A stretch of DNA of 64,000 nt from Euglena gracilis (taxonomy: Eukaryota; Euglenida; Euglenophyceae; Euglenales), in assembly GCA_039621445.1 (NCBI GenBank), contig CP154955.1, positions 39,254,426 through 39,318,425 on the forward strand, read 5' to 3'. Positions 26,623 to 38,105 of the stretch are shown piece by piece (position 1 is the stretch's first letter; every line of letters starts with the position of its first letter). The position numbers and the translations under genes were made by a program. Below the pieces are notes generated by a model, which was given only the letters and a program-made list of their open reading frames with translations, did no database searches and was not told the origin of the DNA.

Positions 26623-26836
26623 CCCACTGCCAGGCAAAAAGCGCCCTAGGCCCGTGGATGTGTTGAAAAACTGCCCCCGATGTGGCTGTCCTGTTTCCTT
26701 GTCCACCCCGTGTCGTGAGCAAACGCGTGTTGTCTGTGATCAGTGTAGGTGTGAGTATCATTGGAAGTGTGTGAATCTGTGTCATGCGCCCAAGTTTGGA
26801 TCGTGGGTTTGCCACGCCTGCTTGCCCTGCAAATAG
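26501..26836 (+). pseudogene. C-terminal PHD-type zinc finger (element 1)
   Basis: This frame overlaps the preceding one and contains a C4HC3 finger: CPRC, then CDQC, HWKC, and WVCHAC with the Trp two residues before the last Cys pair, followed by a stop after PCK. Spacing fits a PHD finger, a chromatin or histone-tail reader. A basic KKRPRP precedes it. The same WxCxxC ending follows the recombinase part in element 3, so the ancestral protein was probably recombinase plus PHD. The part before the finger (SAMPSVFPTAAV) resembles element 2 near 42250. Confidence 0.65.
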
Positions 26837-28283
26837 CACGTTGCGCTCTAACCCATTCCGGTTATGTATATCCCCTGTTCTGCAATCCAGAGCACTAGCC
26901 GTTGCACTAGCCACTTCGTCGGGTCCAGTGGCTGAAGCATTCTTTTTGTGTCCTGCTCATTGTGAAATACAACTGCAACAGTGGTAATATGTCAGAAAAT
27001 TCAGTCCACAAAAACAATGCACTGATATTCGTGGACTCAGTCCACGAAATACAGTGCAGGCGTTGAGCCCCCCCCCCCCGGCGCCTGCACTGTATTTCGT
27101 GTTCCAATCCACGATATGCAGGGCAGGCGTCGGGCCTCAGTCCACGATTATAAAAACAATTGTGTTTGTGGACGCATTTGCGCAAATAAAATGTACAATG
27201 GTGAAGGTAAAATGACGTGGTTGTGGGAGCAAATGCGCCCACAAACAAATGTGTTGGTGCGCGCATTTGCGCAAATGCGCGCACCAACATGTTTATGTAA
27301 ATTTGCGCAAATGCGCAAATGCGCAAATAAACATGTATTTTAACTTTCCTTGTTAAAAGACACCAATGACGATCATGACCGTACGAGGTTTTAAAACGTG
27401 ATGGGCGTGTTGGTGCGCGCAATTGCGCAAATAAACACAAATATGATTGTTTGTGCATTTGTGCAAATGCGCAAACAAACATTTAATAAGCCACTTCAAA
27501 ACGATGTGTTTCAGTGAGCCTTAACGCACACAAACAAAAGTTGTGTTTAGTTGCGCAAATGCGCAAATAAACAAACATCAGTTGTGCGATACCATCTCCT
27601 CGTCTCTGACGGCTGGCGAACGCAATTCCTCACGCCAACCATTGATTTGCACCATAATTATGTGGTGATGAAATTTGTGGTGAGAGGTAGTGTGTGATGC
27701 TCACTGGGGCACGGCATCCGACTGGCCAAAATTTGCCGGCCTCACGTGTGCACATTTGCACTGCTGTTCCCTGGCCCGAACGGCCTGTTCCTTTGGCGTC
27801 ATTCGTTTGTCATGAATTGATGACATACAAACGACCTGTGACTGTTGGACAATTGTTGTTGCAAGAAGAAAAAATTTGGCACCTGAAATACCCGGGATGT
27901 ATCGGGCCGGAGTCCGTTTTCTTAATTTCTCCACCATTTTTCCATTGCATAGCGTTAAAAAAAACACCAGTTTTTGTGCACAATTTGGGGGGAGTGAGTC
28001 CCACGCTTTGATGCACCCAATCCAGTGGTAAAGGTTTCACCACTTCCTTGCACCCAAAGTAACGAGTGTTTGAGAGCCACCTTTCTCTGGCTGCTGGTTG
28101 CCATGGACTGGCCACCAGGTTGTCCCCCCAGTCTCACACCCCGGTGGCGGGGTAGGTTATAACGTGGCCGCTAGAGCTGGGTGTTGTTGCACCGGGGAGA
28201 TGGATGCCGGTCTCGTGGGTGCTGAAGCATCAGCAGCTGATGTGGCTGCAGCAGCGGAGCCGCGGCAGCAGGCCAGTGGGGTG

Positions 28284-28455
28284 CAAAGAGTGAATGGCCA
28301 CAAAAAAAACAAAAGAATCAAACTGATTTCTTCACATTTTTGTGTTGCCCCAAACAATCTTCTCTTGCCTCCCCAAACAATCCAGGGCTTCTTTGCTCAC
28401 CATCACCCTTTAACTGATTGGTCAACTGTACCCACGTCATGGTTCCCCCCCCCCT
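28284..28455. other. Joint between copies B and C
   Basis: Short unique sequence without a gene, ending in a C run at the left TIR of copy C. Confidence 0.5.
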
Positions 28456-28944
28456 CTTAGGCGGCCCAATTCGCACTTAAGCTTTTTTTCCTTTTGATTT
28501 GCGCAATTGCGCAAATCCACGAATTTTTTGTAACCCCTGGGACCCCTGTACCCTGACAGCGGAACACGTTTATGAGCTATGACACCCCTCCACTGGAGGG
28601 GATTGACTCCCAGTGGTCTGCTGTGCATGCTGCTGCCAGGTGACGTTAATAGGGCGGATGGTGAGGACTTGTGTTTGTACATCAAACGGGGAGAGGCACA
28701 CACCCCTTGAAACGACACTTGGAACTGGTGCTGACGTGCTGGCTGAACTGGCTGTGACACTGCCGCCACCGGTGAGAACACATGGAGTCTCATTAGATAA
28801 CAACACAACGGATACACAGACTACGTGAGGCAGCGTCACCCAATTGATGTGTGTTTATGCGCGCAATTGCGCAAATAAAAACAATTGTGTTTGATGCGCG
28901 CATCTGCGCAATTCAAACGTAAATGATGATGAAAATGACATAGT

Positions 28945-29060
28945 GGTGGGCGCCAGTGCGCGCTCCAACACAGTTGTTTATGTGCGCAGTTGCGCAAATG
29001 CGCGCATTTGCGCAAATGCGCGCATAAACAACTGTGTTGGAGCGCGCACTGGCGCCCACC
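28945..29060. repeat. 116-bp palindrome
   Basis: The arm ggtgggcgccagtgcgcgct reads back as agcgcgcactggcgcccacc at the right, with cagttgtttatg and internal gcgcaaatgcgc also mirrored. Symmetry is almost perfect, so it can form a cruciform or RNA hairpin. Confidence 0.9.
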
Positions 29061-30027
29061 AAACACGTACGTTTACCTTCCATGTTAAAAGACACCAATG
29101 AGGACCATGACCCTAGGAGGTTTAAAAACGTGGTGGACGTGTTGGTGCGCGCAATTGCGCAAATAAACATAATTTTGTTGATGCGCGCATTTGCGCAAAT
29201 GCGCGCATCAACAGGTTAATAAACCGCTTCAAAATAATGTGTTTGTAGGACTCTTAGAGCACACAAACAAAGTTTGTTGATTTGCGCAAATGCGCGCATC
29301 AAAACACATCAGTTGTTTGTGGGGGGAGGAAAAAAATACAGCTCTTGGGATACCATCTGCTGCTCCGTGACGGCTGGCGAACACAATTCCTCACGCCAAC
29401 CATTGATTTGCTTCAAGGTTACGTGGCGATGAAATTGGTGGTGAGAGGCAGTGTGGAGTGTTCACTGGAACACGGCATGTGACTCGCCAAAATTTGCCTG
29501 CCTTGGGCGTGTACATGTGCACTGCTGTTCCCCGGCCCGAACGGCCTGTTGTTTTGACGTCATGTGTTTGGCAGTTAAACGTAATGAATTGATGACGTGC
29601 AAACGACCTGTGACTGTTGGACACTTTTTGTGCAACAGGACTGCGTTACAGAAAGACAAAATTTGGCACCTGAAACACCCGGGATGTGTCCGGCCGTAGT
29701 CCGTTTTACGGTTTTCTTTGCCATTTTTCCCTTGAAATACGTAAAAAACACCAGTTTTTGTGCATAATTTGGGGGGAGTGGCCAGCTGCAGGGCCCTTGG
29801 GACCCAAAAATTGGTGCCGGTGGAGGTGCACCGTTACTGGGTGGCTGTGCACCCGCCTTCAAAAGATGCTATGTCTCCATCTTTTGCCGGACCTGTCAAT
29901 GGTCCAAAAACGGCACAATAACACCATATGCCGGAGGGGACGGTGTAGTCATTTGGGTTGAACCCACTCAGAAGCCACTAAGGGTGGCTGTAGGGGGCCG
30001 AATGAAGTCACTTATTACTCCTCCATT

Positions 30028-30180
30028 AGTGGTTTATTTGCGCATTTGCGCGCATCACGTTGTTTTATGGGCGCAAATGCGCAAATAAAACAGATGTAAA
30101 CTGAACAATTTACATCTGTTTTATTTGCGCATTTGCGCCCACAAACAACGTGATGCGCGCAAATGCGCAAATAAACCACT
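30028..30180. repeat. 153-bp palindrome
   Basis: AGTGGTTTATTTGCGCATTT at the left is mirrored at 30161-30180. The arms meet near 30104 around acagatgtaaa and tttacatctgt. Nearly perfect over about 75 bp per arm. Confidence 0.92.
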
Positions 30181-31404
30181 TCCGCTGTCGGCGTTTGACG
30201 GCTGTGTTTCCGTCACACCGTTCTTCTTTGCGTTTATGGGCGTAAATGCGCGCATCAAACACAAAACACGTTTGATGCGCGCATTTGCGCAAATGCGCAC
30301 ATAAACATGGTTTGTGTTTGGTGCGCGCATTTGCGCCCATCAGCTTCCGCAGGCGAGAGCCAACGAGATAAACCCACCAACTGGAGCGCCCGTGGACTGC
30401 CTAATCACAGCTCCTTTGTCACACCGTTTATCAACAGCGTCAATCAAGGGTGTCAAGCCCAATCCCCAGAAGGACATAATTGTGCGCATTTGCGCAAATG
30501 CGCAAAATCAACATAAAACATGTTGGTGCGCGCAATTGCGCGCATCAAACGTAATTTTGTCCTTCCAGTGCTGGGCTTCTTCCGCTGGGTTCATTGCCAC
30601 ACCACTGGTTGTGTGCATCCCGGGTACAAGCCGGGTGGGAGACACCCGTCCCCTTCATTCCCTTCATTCCCTGCGGACCCCGTTTCTTCCCCCTCGAACG
30701 CATTCCTTCTCAAACACCCCGCAGTCACCTTCCTTCCTGTGTCTTGTCGCCGGCTCGGTCACACCACACCCAACACCCCCTGGCACCTTCCTCCCTGCGC
30801 TTTAACAAACGGCCCCAAAACCACACCAAGGCGCCACAAGCAACGCAGTCCGGCAAACACCCAGGACGCACACCGCCGGCAGCTCGGACACACCCGGGGC
30901 AGGGGTAAAGCTTCAACACTTCCTTGTACCCAAAGTAACGGGTGCTTGAGGGCTACCCTCTCTCCAGCTGTTGTTGGTTGCCATGCACTGGCCCAACGTC
31001 GTCCCCCCAGTCTTACACCCCGGTTGCGGGGTATAACGTAGCCGCTGTGGTGGGTGTCGTTGCACCGGGGAGGTCGATGCCGGCCTGCTGCCAAAAGGAG
31101 CAACAGGGGCAGTAAAGGTCCCGTTCCTAAGGTGCTTTTTTGCGTTTTTTTCAGTTTCGTCCCGGGGGTTTGGGCCCACAAAGTCCTTCCCGACACCCCC
31201 CAAAATCACTGTTTTTCGCCTAAGTCCCGGGGGTCTTACAGCCAAAAATAAACTTTTGCGCGTTTTTGCACTCTCTCTTGTTCAGTGTTTTCAAACCCCC
31301 CTGACCTTCACAGCCAAAACAAAGCACAATCAAAAAAATCGTAAATTTGCGCAAGTGCGCAAATCAAACGGAAAAAGGCTTAAGTGCGAATTAGGCCGCC
31401 TAAG

Positions 31405-31815
31405 CCCCTAAATGACCCCCCCCCCCTAAATGACCCAGGGCCTGAGGTTGAAAACGGGCCTCCCCCCACCGTTCTGCCTCCAAACACTGAGTGTTTGCAT
31501 TGTGAGCGGCCAGTTCGGTCCAAAAATGCAGCCACGTGTCAAATGTCATGCGTGGTGCTCCATGTGGGATGCATGGGCACCACTGACCCCGCCATCTGTT
31601 CTGTCAGTGACAGTGCGACACATGTCGATATGATTGAGACTGATTTGCAATTCTGCACTCCTTCACATTTCTCGGATTCCATTCTGCACTCCCTTACTTT
31701 GCGGATTCCATCAGGATTTTCGGACCCCCCCCCCTAAAATGGACCCCCCCCCAAAATGACCCTATGGGGGGTCCTGGAGCCCGTTGCATTTAGGGGTCCA
31801 TTTAGGGGGGTGGTA
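31405..31815. mobile_element. G-tract element with PHD-finger remnant, word TAAATGACC
   Basis: cccctaaatgacc twice at the left and gggtccatttagggggg at the right give inverted ends with an iterated word. Inside, 31484-31580 encodes CLHCERPV, then CQMSC and HVGCMG, matching the first three metal-binding pairs of the element 1 PHD finger; the last CxxC is gone. This links the small G-tract elements to the recombinase-PHD elements. Confidence 0.5.
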
Positions 31816-32465
31816 GTTAACTGACCGTTGGTTAACCAAACAATCCTGGCGTAAAAAATGAGCCATGAAGGAGCCCAGATAACCGCGTTGTAACCGCGGC
31901 ATAACCGCGGTGTAACAGCAGTGGGAACAAGAACAAAGGCATCAATTTCTGTTGAATGCTTCATGCCGAGGGGGGTTGCTGATGGGGGCTGAACCCCTAA
32001 AAAAACGGGATTCTTTGGGTCTGTTGATTGAAAACTGGGGGGAGCTTTTTTGATTGGGGGTCTTATTTTTGGATTCTTTTGATCGACCCGGGCCCAAAAA
32101 GATCATCTTCCATGTTCCCAAAAACACTCGCTCTCACCGAAGGTTGTCGGCTGGTGTTTTTTGAAACAAAATATTTTTTAAAAAAAAGCGTCATGGAGGG
32201 TTTGGGGGATTTTTTGAAGTAGTTTTTTTTTAAGAAAACCTTCAAGGTTTTTTAATCTCTGCAGCTTCATTCATTTTTTTCATTGCTTCATTCATCTTCC
32301 ATATGTGCAAAAAAAAAAAAAAAAAAAAAAAAAAGGTTTAGAACTCCTTCCTCTTTAAAAAAAAAAAAAAGCAAATTCACAAACAAAAAGGTCAATTTTT
32401 GCTTTTTTCAAAAAAAGAATAGTCGTGAACAAATTTGCCTCTTACAAAATTGCACTGCTGCTCAA
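31816..32465. other. Poly-A and poly-T rich, no gene
   Basis: Holds a repeated ataaccgcggtgtaac word (31870-31920), a long A run near 32309-32334 and T-rich text ending like block V. No gene supported. Confidence 0.5.
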
Positions 32466-33124
32466 CAAGGTTGACGGCTTGTTTTTTCTTTTGTTTAAAA
32501 CAGAAAAAAAAAAAACATGGTTTTTTTTGAAAAAATATGTTTTTTTTAAAAAAATAAAAAAAAAACATCATGGAGGGTTTGGGGGAAAAATTTTGCAACG
32601 GTTTTTTTAAGAAAAAAGTTCATTTTTTATCTCTGCAGCATTCATTTTTTTGGGGGACGAAAGCATGATTTTTCGCACCAGAAAACACAGATCTGGAAAT
32701 ACTTTCACACAGAAAAAAAAAAACTTTAGAGGGCCGGGGTGGTGATGCCTAATTTGACAAAAACATTTAGGTAGATTCCTAATTTTGAGGCATAAATTTT
32801 GCAAAAATTTGGAATGGTGATGCCTAATTTGGTTGTCAAAATGATAATTTTTTGTTGGGGGTTCCTAATTTGGAACCTAAAAAAGATTTTCCCCCAAAAA
32901 AATTCGTTTTCGAGGATTTCTTAATTTGGCCACTGAGAATGTGATGTTCCCCGGACCCCCCCGTTACCCGCCAACCCCCCCCCCCCGTGACCCGAACCAA
33001 CCCCCCGAAAAATTTCTTCAAAAAATCACCATTTTGCAAGGAATACGGTCAATTTGTGTTTTTTTATAAAAAATATGTTTTTTTGTGATTTTTTTAAAAA
33101 AAAAAACAAAAAAACGCAACCCTG
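32466..33124. mobile_element. AT-rich TIR element (block V), inverted copy
   Basis: TIRs CAAGGTTGACG and CGCAACCCTG. Behind them lie poly-A/poly-T hairpins. The centre has an array of cctaatttgg phrases (32740-32940) that reappears as its reverse complement at 43735-43925. No open frame. Other members: 43492-44132, 46638-47180, 51873-52305. Confidence 0.75.
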
Positions 33125-33183
33125 GTGGCAACATTCAGGGGTAATTCTGGGTGCACAGAAGCCAAATTAAACCCCCCCATTTA

Positions 33184-34304
33184 CAGCTAACCTCGGAAAT
33201 GGTTGGCACTCGTCCCGGAAAATTTGGCCCCAAGTCCCCAAAACCCCAGGACCCCACGTCCCAAAAATATTGGGCACCAATACCCAAAATGTTGGCCCCA
33301 TCAGGAAAAAAAAAAAAATGCACACATATGAAGCTGATTCCACTCCTTAAATTCATTTCTACCACGAATGCGGGTGGATGTCTTGCTATGAACCGAATGC
33401 AATGCCAAAACACATCGACAATCGACATCGTGCGCGCTGTGGTGTATTGTACATCACGCATCAGAATAGTACGTTTTGTTGGGGACAGTGTAAAGTTCAT
33501 GAGCAATTTACACATCCACAATCATCTCCGCACACGCTGCCAATACTGATAACTTCCTTCAACAGGTTTGTAAAAATGTTTCTCGCTCTGGTTCCGGGGG
33601 AAAAAATAAGGCCCAATAAATAAAAACTGCTGCAAACCTTTTGAAATCTTTTGCTAATGAGGGCATGGGTGGAGCATAGTAGTGCGAACAGATCAAACTT
33701 CATTTTGTTGTCATTTCCAAATTTTGATTTTCTCTTAATTGAATGGCAATAACTTTGTAAAAATTCCAAAACCAACAACTGAAAACTTGTTAAGAGAAAA
33801 CTTGAGTTAAGAGAAAACTTGTTAACTTTGAGAATAACTCGGATACAGAAGGAAGCGAACAACGGCCCTGAGTGACAACAACCTCAAGCAAAATATGCTG
33901 ATCTCAATGGAAATCTCCACCCATCCTCGCAATAACAGCCATTGTCTCATGTCATGGAACATATAATGCCTTGCTAGTTTCAGTAAATAGTAAATAGTAA
34001 ATTGTAAAGTAGCAGTCAAAACAACAATTGGACCGCCTAGCTGCTGTCTAGCGGGTCAAATTTGACCCCCCCCCGAAACTTCATTTTGATAGCTTAATTT
34101 CATTATTTGTTTTGCATGGGCAAATGAGCAACCGTGGCGCATCGGGCGGAAAGGCATTGATGCTCAAAAAAAAGAGGGGTAAATCAAAAGAAATTGGGAG
34201 GTGGATGGCTGAAAAAAATAGATCCAAATTACCAGGGGCCAGTATTTTGGGTACTTGGGGCCAGGGTTTTGGGTACTTGGGGCCAACATTTCGGGGGTTA
34301 GCTG
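33184..34304. mobile_element. CAGCTAACC element, TA duplication (1121 bp)
   Basis: Ends CAGCTAACC and GGTTAGCTG, flanked by TA at 33182-33183 and 34305-34306. The mirrored end of the host element reads catttaaacc, the expected empty site with a single TA. Words of the type ttttgggtacttggggcca occur near both ends. The centre (33320-34220) is ordinary AT-rich DNA without a clear gene. Likely a mariner-like non-autonomous element. Confidence 0.8.
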
Positions 34305-34474
34305 TAAACCGACCCCCCTTCTAAACCGACCTACCCTTCCAAACCGACTCATTGCAGAATTTCAACCAAAAACAGAAATAAACCGACCCACGGCAAATTG
34401 GATGGCAAACGTGCACAACATGTTGGAAGCCGCCAACAGAAAGAGTGTCCATGCTCATTGAATCGTTCTCATTG

Positions 34475-35000
34475 ATGACCCAAAATTAGGATTTTACACC
34501 CAAAATTAGGCACATGCATCCAAATTTTGCAGTTTGCACCTCAAATTGGGCATTTTCCTCCGAAAATTTGGTGTAGGCACCAAAAATTACAAAATTAGGC
34601 ATTTTCCACCTAAAATTTGAAGTTTGCACCCAAAATTAGGCAATTTGCCACCAAAACTTGGATATTACACCCAAAATTCAGCATTTGCCCCCGAAAATTA
34701 AGCATTTGCATCCCAAATTACCACCTCCCCCCCCCAATTGAACCCCTCCTAATTGACCAAACGCCCCGGGGAATTTTTTTTCAACCCCCCCCCTAATTGA
34801 CTGCCCGAGGGGATTCCATTCCGAAGCACCCCCTAATTGACGGTTTCCCCCCTAATTGACGGCACCCCCTAATTGACCAAAAGGGGGGTCCCGTGGAGAG
34901 GTCCCACGGTCAATTAGGGGGTGGGGAAGGTGGTGGGCATTTGTCACTCAAAGTTAGGAATTGGTCGACGAATTGGGCATTTGCCAATTGAAATTGCTTG
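34475..35000. repeat. CCCAAAATTAGGCATTTGCA phrase array
   Basis: About ten imperfect copies of a ~20-base phrase with the core aaattaggca, interrupted by the element at 34721-34933. The reverse complement of the same array is at 50930-51200. Confidence 0.75.
34721..34933. mobile_element. G-tract TIR element, word AATTGACC
   Basis: Left CCACCTCCCC and right GGGGAAGGTGG, flanked by TA and TG. Seven copies of taattga or tcaatta words. An inverted relative with the same word lies at 56706-56928. Confidence 0.7.
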
Positions 35001-35156
35001 CTAACACCAACCCGCTTCCGTCATGCCGTCGGCCAGCCATGCGCTCCCCCCAAAACCGACCCCCCCATCTAAACCGACCCCCTCCAAGATTTCCGCCAAC
35101 CCAAACGTCCTAAACCGACGGGCCGGTTTAAATGGGGGGGTTTAATTTGGGCTTCA

Positions 35157-35530
35157 GATAGAGGTTCTGGAAATGTAAAAAAGATCAATATACTATGACC
35201 TGGTATGGGGATTCCCTTGCCACGCCACCGTGGATTTTCGCGATTTTTTGAAGGAAAATTTTTTTGGAAACCATGGTACACCCCCCCCCTGGTCGCCGAA
35301 CCCATTAATGTATAATATGTATATGACATAGGTATATTAATATGTTTTATAATTATGTACCAGCTTATCCTTTTTGACCAACTACCTTTGTGAATAGTTG
35401 ATCCATGACCAATTATTTGTATCATGATGAAATAGGTATAGGTATAGGTCCATCATGTTACCTGTTATATTATAGACATTAACTAACAATTATTTTAATC
35501 TTTCTTTTATTTTTTTTAATCCTTTAATAT
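35157..35530. other. AT-rich spacer
   Basis: AT-rich single-copy-looking DNA containing tatgtatatgacataggtat-type repeats; no gene seen. Confidence 0.5.
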
Positions 35531-35649
35531 ACCAACCCCCCCCCTATTTGCCCCCCCCCAATTGGCCAGAGCCAGGTGGCCAATTGGGGGGGTTACTCAT
35601 TTCAAGTGAAAATGCCTTTATTCGGGTGTTTTATGGGGGTTCACGCCTA

Positions 35650-36063
35650 AACCCCCCCCAAAAATAAGACCCCGGGTCCATTTCATGGGTCGGTTGCTGG
35701 AAAGCCTGAGAGGGGGTCTTATTCATGGGGGGGGGGGGTCCATTTTATGGATTTTTGCTGGAAAAATTTTCGACCTCCCAAAATGTCCAAAAATGCCCCC
35801 CAAAATGCCATTTTTCGAAAAATTCGGCGCTTCGCACCAGACAAATAGGGGAAAATATGCTAAATTGTATGGAAACTGTCCCAAAATGACAGATTTACCC
35901 CCCCAAAATGGCACTTTTTTCAAAAATCCGGCGCTTCGCGCCGGCAGGGGGGGTCTTATTTATGGGGGGGTCCATTTCATGGATTTTTGCTCGGACCGGC
36001 CAGGGGGGGGTCTTATTTTTGGGGGGGTCCATTTTATGGGGGGGTCTTATTTTGGGGGGGGTT
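35650..36063. mobile_element. G-tract TIR element with proven TA duplication, word AATAAGACC
   Basis: Ends AACCCCCCCC and GGGGGGGGTT, flanked by TA at 35648-35649 and 36064-36065. The paralogous sequence at 49000-49095 reads straight through (gcgacTAtgaagg), so the empty site has one TA. The words tcttatt and ccattttatgg are repeated about six times. No gene. Length 414 bp. Confidence 0.88.
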
Positions 36064-36155
36064 TATGAAGGACGGGGTCCAAGTGGCCAATTAGGGGCAT
36101 AGTATTTTTTCATTGCATATTAATTAAACTTTTTTAATTAATAGATATTGTGGTA

Positions 36156-36375
36156 TACCCTCACCCCCCTCAAAGTGTCCCTCCCCCCAAAGTGGCCAAA
36201 ATTTTTGGCAAATTTTGGTAAATACCCCTCAAAGTGGCTGTTTTCCTTTGGCGCCAATGGCGCCGAAGGCCAGAATTTGACCCCCCCCCCAAAGTGTCCC
36301 CCCGCCCAGAGTGGCCGTTTTGGGGTCCCACGGCGCCCGGAGGGCAGCCACTTTGAGGGGAGGGGGTGAGGGTTA
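36156..36375. mobile_element. G-tract TIR element, word CAAAGTGGCC
   Basis: Left TACCCTCACCCCCC and right GGGGGTGAGGGTTA, with TA on both sides. The word caaagtg(t/g)cc or its complement occurs about six times. The same word fills 23985-24125. Confidence 0.75.
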
Positions 36376-36662
36376 TAGGTATAATAAGTATAATAATTAT
36401 ATTGAGAACTGTGTCTCATACGCCGGTTCGGGCGTGAAACCTGTGCCTGGGACGCCGGTTTGGGCGGTAGCCCCCTGGCCACAGTTTCAAGTAATGGTCT
36501 TATAATATATTTTATTTATATCAATTCTTTGTTATTAGTAGGTCTAAACCGATTAATCTACGATTATCCTTATTACTATTTTCAGGTATTTAAATCCATT
36601 ATGTCTCTACCAACTTCTATAAAATATTAATCCATACAATAATCATGTCCCAGCTAATCCTA

Positions 36663-36846
36663 CATTACCCCCCCCTAAATGACCCCCCTCTTGTCCCAGC
36701 CAGGACCCTGGAGGGCCACTTGGGGGGGAGGTCACTTGGGGGGGGGTCCAAGGGCCCGGTGGTAAAACGGGTGAGCAGGGTGTTCGGCCGGGGACCCCCA
36801 AAGGGCCACTTAGGGGGGGGGGTCATTTAGGGGAGGGGGGTAATGG
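36663..36846. mobile_element. G-tract TIR element, word TAAATGACC
   Basis: CATTACCCCCCCC at the left and GGGGGGTAATG at the right, flanked by TA (36661-36662 and 36847-36848). The words taaatgacc, gtcacttgggg and gtcatttagggg run through it. Confidence 0.7.
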
Positions 36847-36949
36847 TAATATTGTAGGCCCCAATCCAATACCTGCTTTAATGACTGCCACAAGGGATTT
36901 ATTATTTTTTTAAAGTTTTTTGCTTTTTTAAAGATGTTTGAGTTAAAAT

Positions 36950-38105
36950 AATATGGTCCGCTAGGGGGGGTAAATGGCGTGGCCAGCGGTGTAGAAACAA
37001 TTTTTTCTCCGGGGGGGGGGGGGGCGAGATCCTAGGCCCGAAGTGAAGTTAGCGCCGGCCATAAACACAAAAATTCCAAAAATAGCACTTTTTCAAAAAT
37101 TTCCGGTATGTCCCACTCCCAGCGGGGGGGGGGGGGGCTCGGCTAGACTTAAAAAAAAACTTTTCACCAATGTTGTGTGTGTGTGTGTTGTCTTCTTTTT
37201 TGTCGCCCGAAGGGCGGCGAGACGGTAGCGCTTTTTTGAAAGGAGGCATTGAATGCGACAAAAAAATGTGGCAATTTTTTGGCATCATGGCACAAATCCA
37301 TCATAATTTGGAAGCTTTCAAGCTGCCAATGGGCGGCAAGCAAAAAGAGATTGCCTCCCAAAACTCGCCCCCTCCGGGCCATTTTGAATGGAACAAAAAA
37401 ATCCATTGCCTCCCCAAGGGCGGCTGGACGGTTGTGCTACTTTCCAAAAACCTTCCCCAAAAAGAGCCAAATTTGTCAACAGAAATGGTTTGCTCTTTTA
37501 TAAAATTGAACGTTAGAAGCCTTGTCAAGATACATGTGTTTCCTGTTTCCACCAAAGGAAGGCGAGACGGCAGTGGAGATTTTCACAAACAACAACCCCA
37601 AACTGAAAAAAACGAAGATTTTTTCCCTTCAAATCCAAGGAATTTGGGCTTGTTTGGCCGCCCGAAGGGCGGCGAGACGGTAGCAGACTTTTGCTTAAGC
37701 ACCCCCGGGAGGGTACTGGCTAGCCAATCGGCTAGACACTGGAAAAAGTGGCCCCCAGGGGGTCCGGGGGTCCCCCGGACTGAAAAAAAAATTTCCTCCG
37801 GCACTGCGCGCCGGAGGAAAAATGAGGGTTTTAACAGGTTTTTGGCTGATTTTGTTCCAAAAATTCCCAAAAATGGCCAAAAACGGGCATTTTTGGCCAT
37901 TTTGGGGGTCCCAAAAAAATTTTCGGCGCTTCGCGCCGGCCACTGGAAAAAAATTTTCCACTAGCTAGCCCTGCTAGCAGACCCCCCCCGGGGGGATCTG
38001 CTAGAAAACCCACTAGCCAAAATTGGATTAGCTGCAGTCCAGCCCCCCCCGGGGGGAGGTACTGCAATCCCTTAAGCAAAAGCCTGGACGGTAGCAATGT
38101 CTAAC
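36950..38105. repeat. GGCGGCGAGACGG-iterated element with a 264-codon frame
   Basis: The word gggcggcgagacggtagc, or a close form, recurs at about 37211, 37422, 37558, 37667 and 38085. The frame 37170-37964 is open because each word is read as PKGGETV or EGRRDG; this repetition and the lack of a domain argue against a normal protein, but it cannot be excluded. An inverted, internally deleted copy lies at 41160-41464. Confidence 0.55.

Larger units (their letters stand above)
25840..27149. mobile_element. Recombinase-like element 1 (1310 bp), word CGCCTGCCCTGTAT
   Basis: Precise insertion into copy B: copy A reads tttgcataaataaaaacaat (19061-19080), and here tttgcataa and ataaaaacaat flank the insert, giving no net target duplication. 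The left end is a ~70-base hairpin. TATAATCGTGGACT and AGGCCCGACGCCTGCCCTG then match the reverse complement of the right end (27118-27151). The word CGCCTGCCCTGTAT occurs about nine times in both orientations, often as GTGGACT.AGTCCAC palindromes. It carries a broken recombinase-like gene and a PHD finger. Lack of duplication fits tyrosine-recombinase integration. Confidence 0.8.
25706..28283. mobile_element. GCGCAAATGCGC element, copy B, interrupted and truncated
   Basis: From the ctggctgaactgg text on, it matches copy A (from about 18943) almost base for base until about 28275, apart from the inserted recombinase element at 25840-27149. Both termini of the family are missing. High identity with copy A, for example over 27600-28200 against 19500-20100, suggests a recent duplication. 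Confidence 0.88.
28456..31404. mobile_element. GCGCAAATGCGC element, copy C, full length
   Basis: Ends CTTAGGCGGCC and GGCCGCCTAAG with a matching inner TTCGCACTTAAG; flanked by cccct on both sides (28451-28455, 31405-31409), a possible 5-bp target duplication in low-complexity sequence. At 2949 bp it is longer and clearly older than copies A and B. It contains two very large palindromes (28945-29060 and 30028-30180) and many ATTTGCGCAAAT words. No protein recognised. Confidence 0.85.
33156..35156. mobile_element. Host element with TTTAATTTGGGCTTC ends, word TAAACCGACC
   Basis: Left agaagccaaattaaaccccc is mirrored at 35135-35156. The word taaaccgacc appears at least seven times (34305-34390 and 35050-35125). 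A TA-flanked element (33184-34304) sits exactly within its left TIR, and a second small element (34721-34933) sits in its right part. Without these it is about 0.7 kb. Confidence 0.65.

Noticed and set aside
37170-37964. 264-codon protein-coding gene
   Set aside because: Kept only as part of a repeat: its repeated peptide motifs are direct translations of the DNA word, and the inverted copy at 41.2 kb does not keep the frame.
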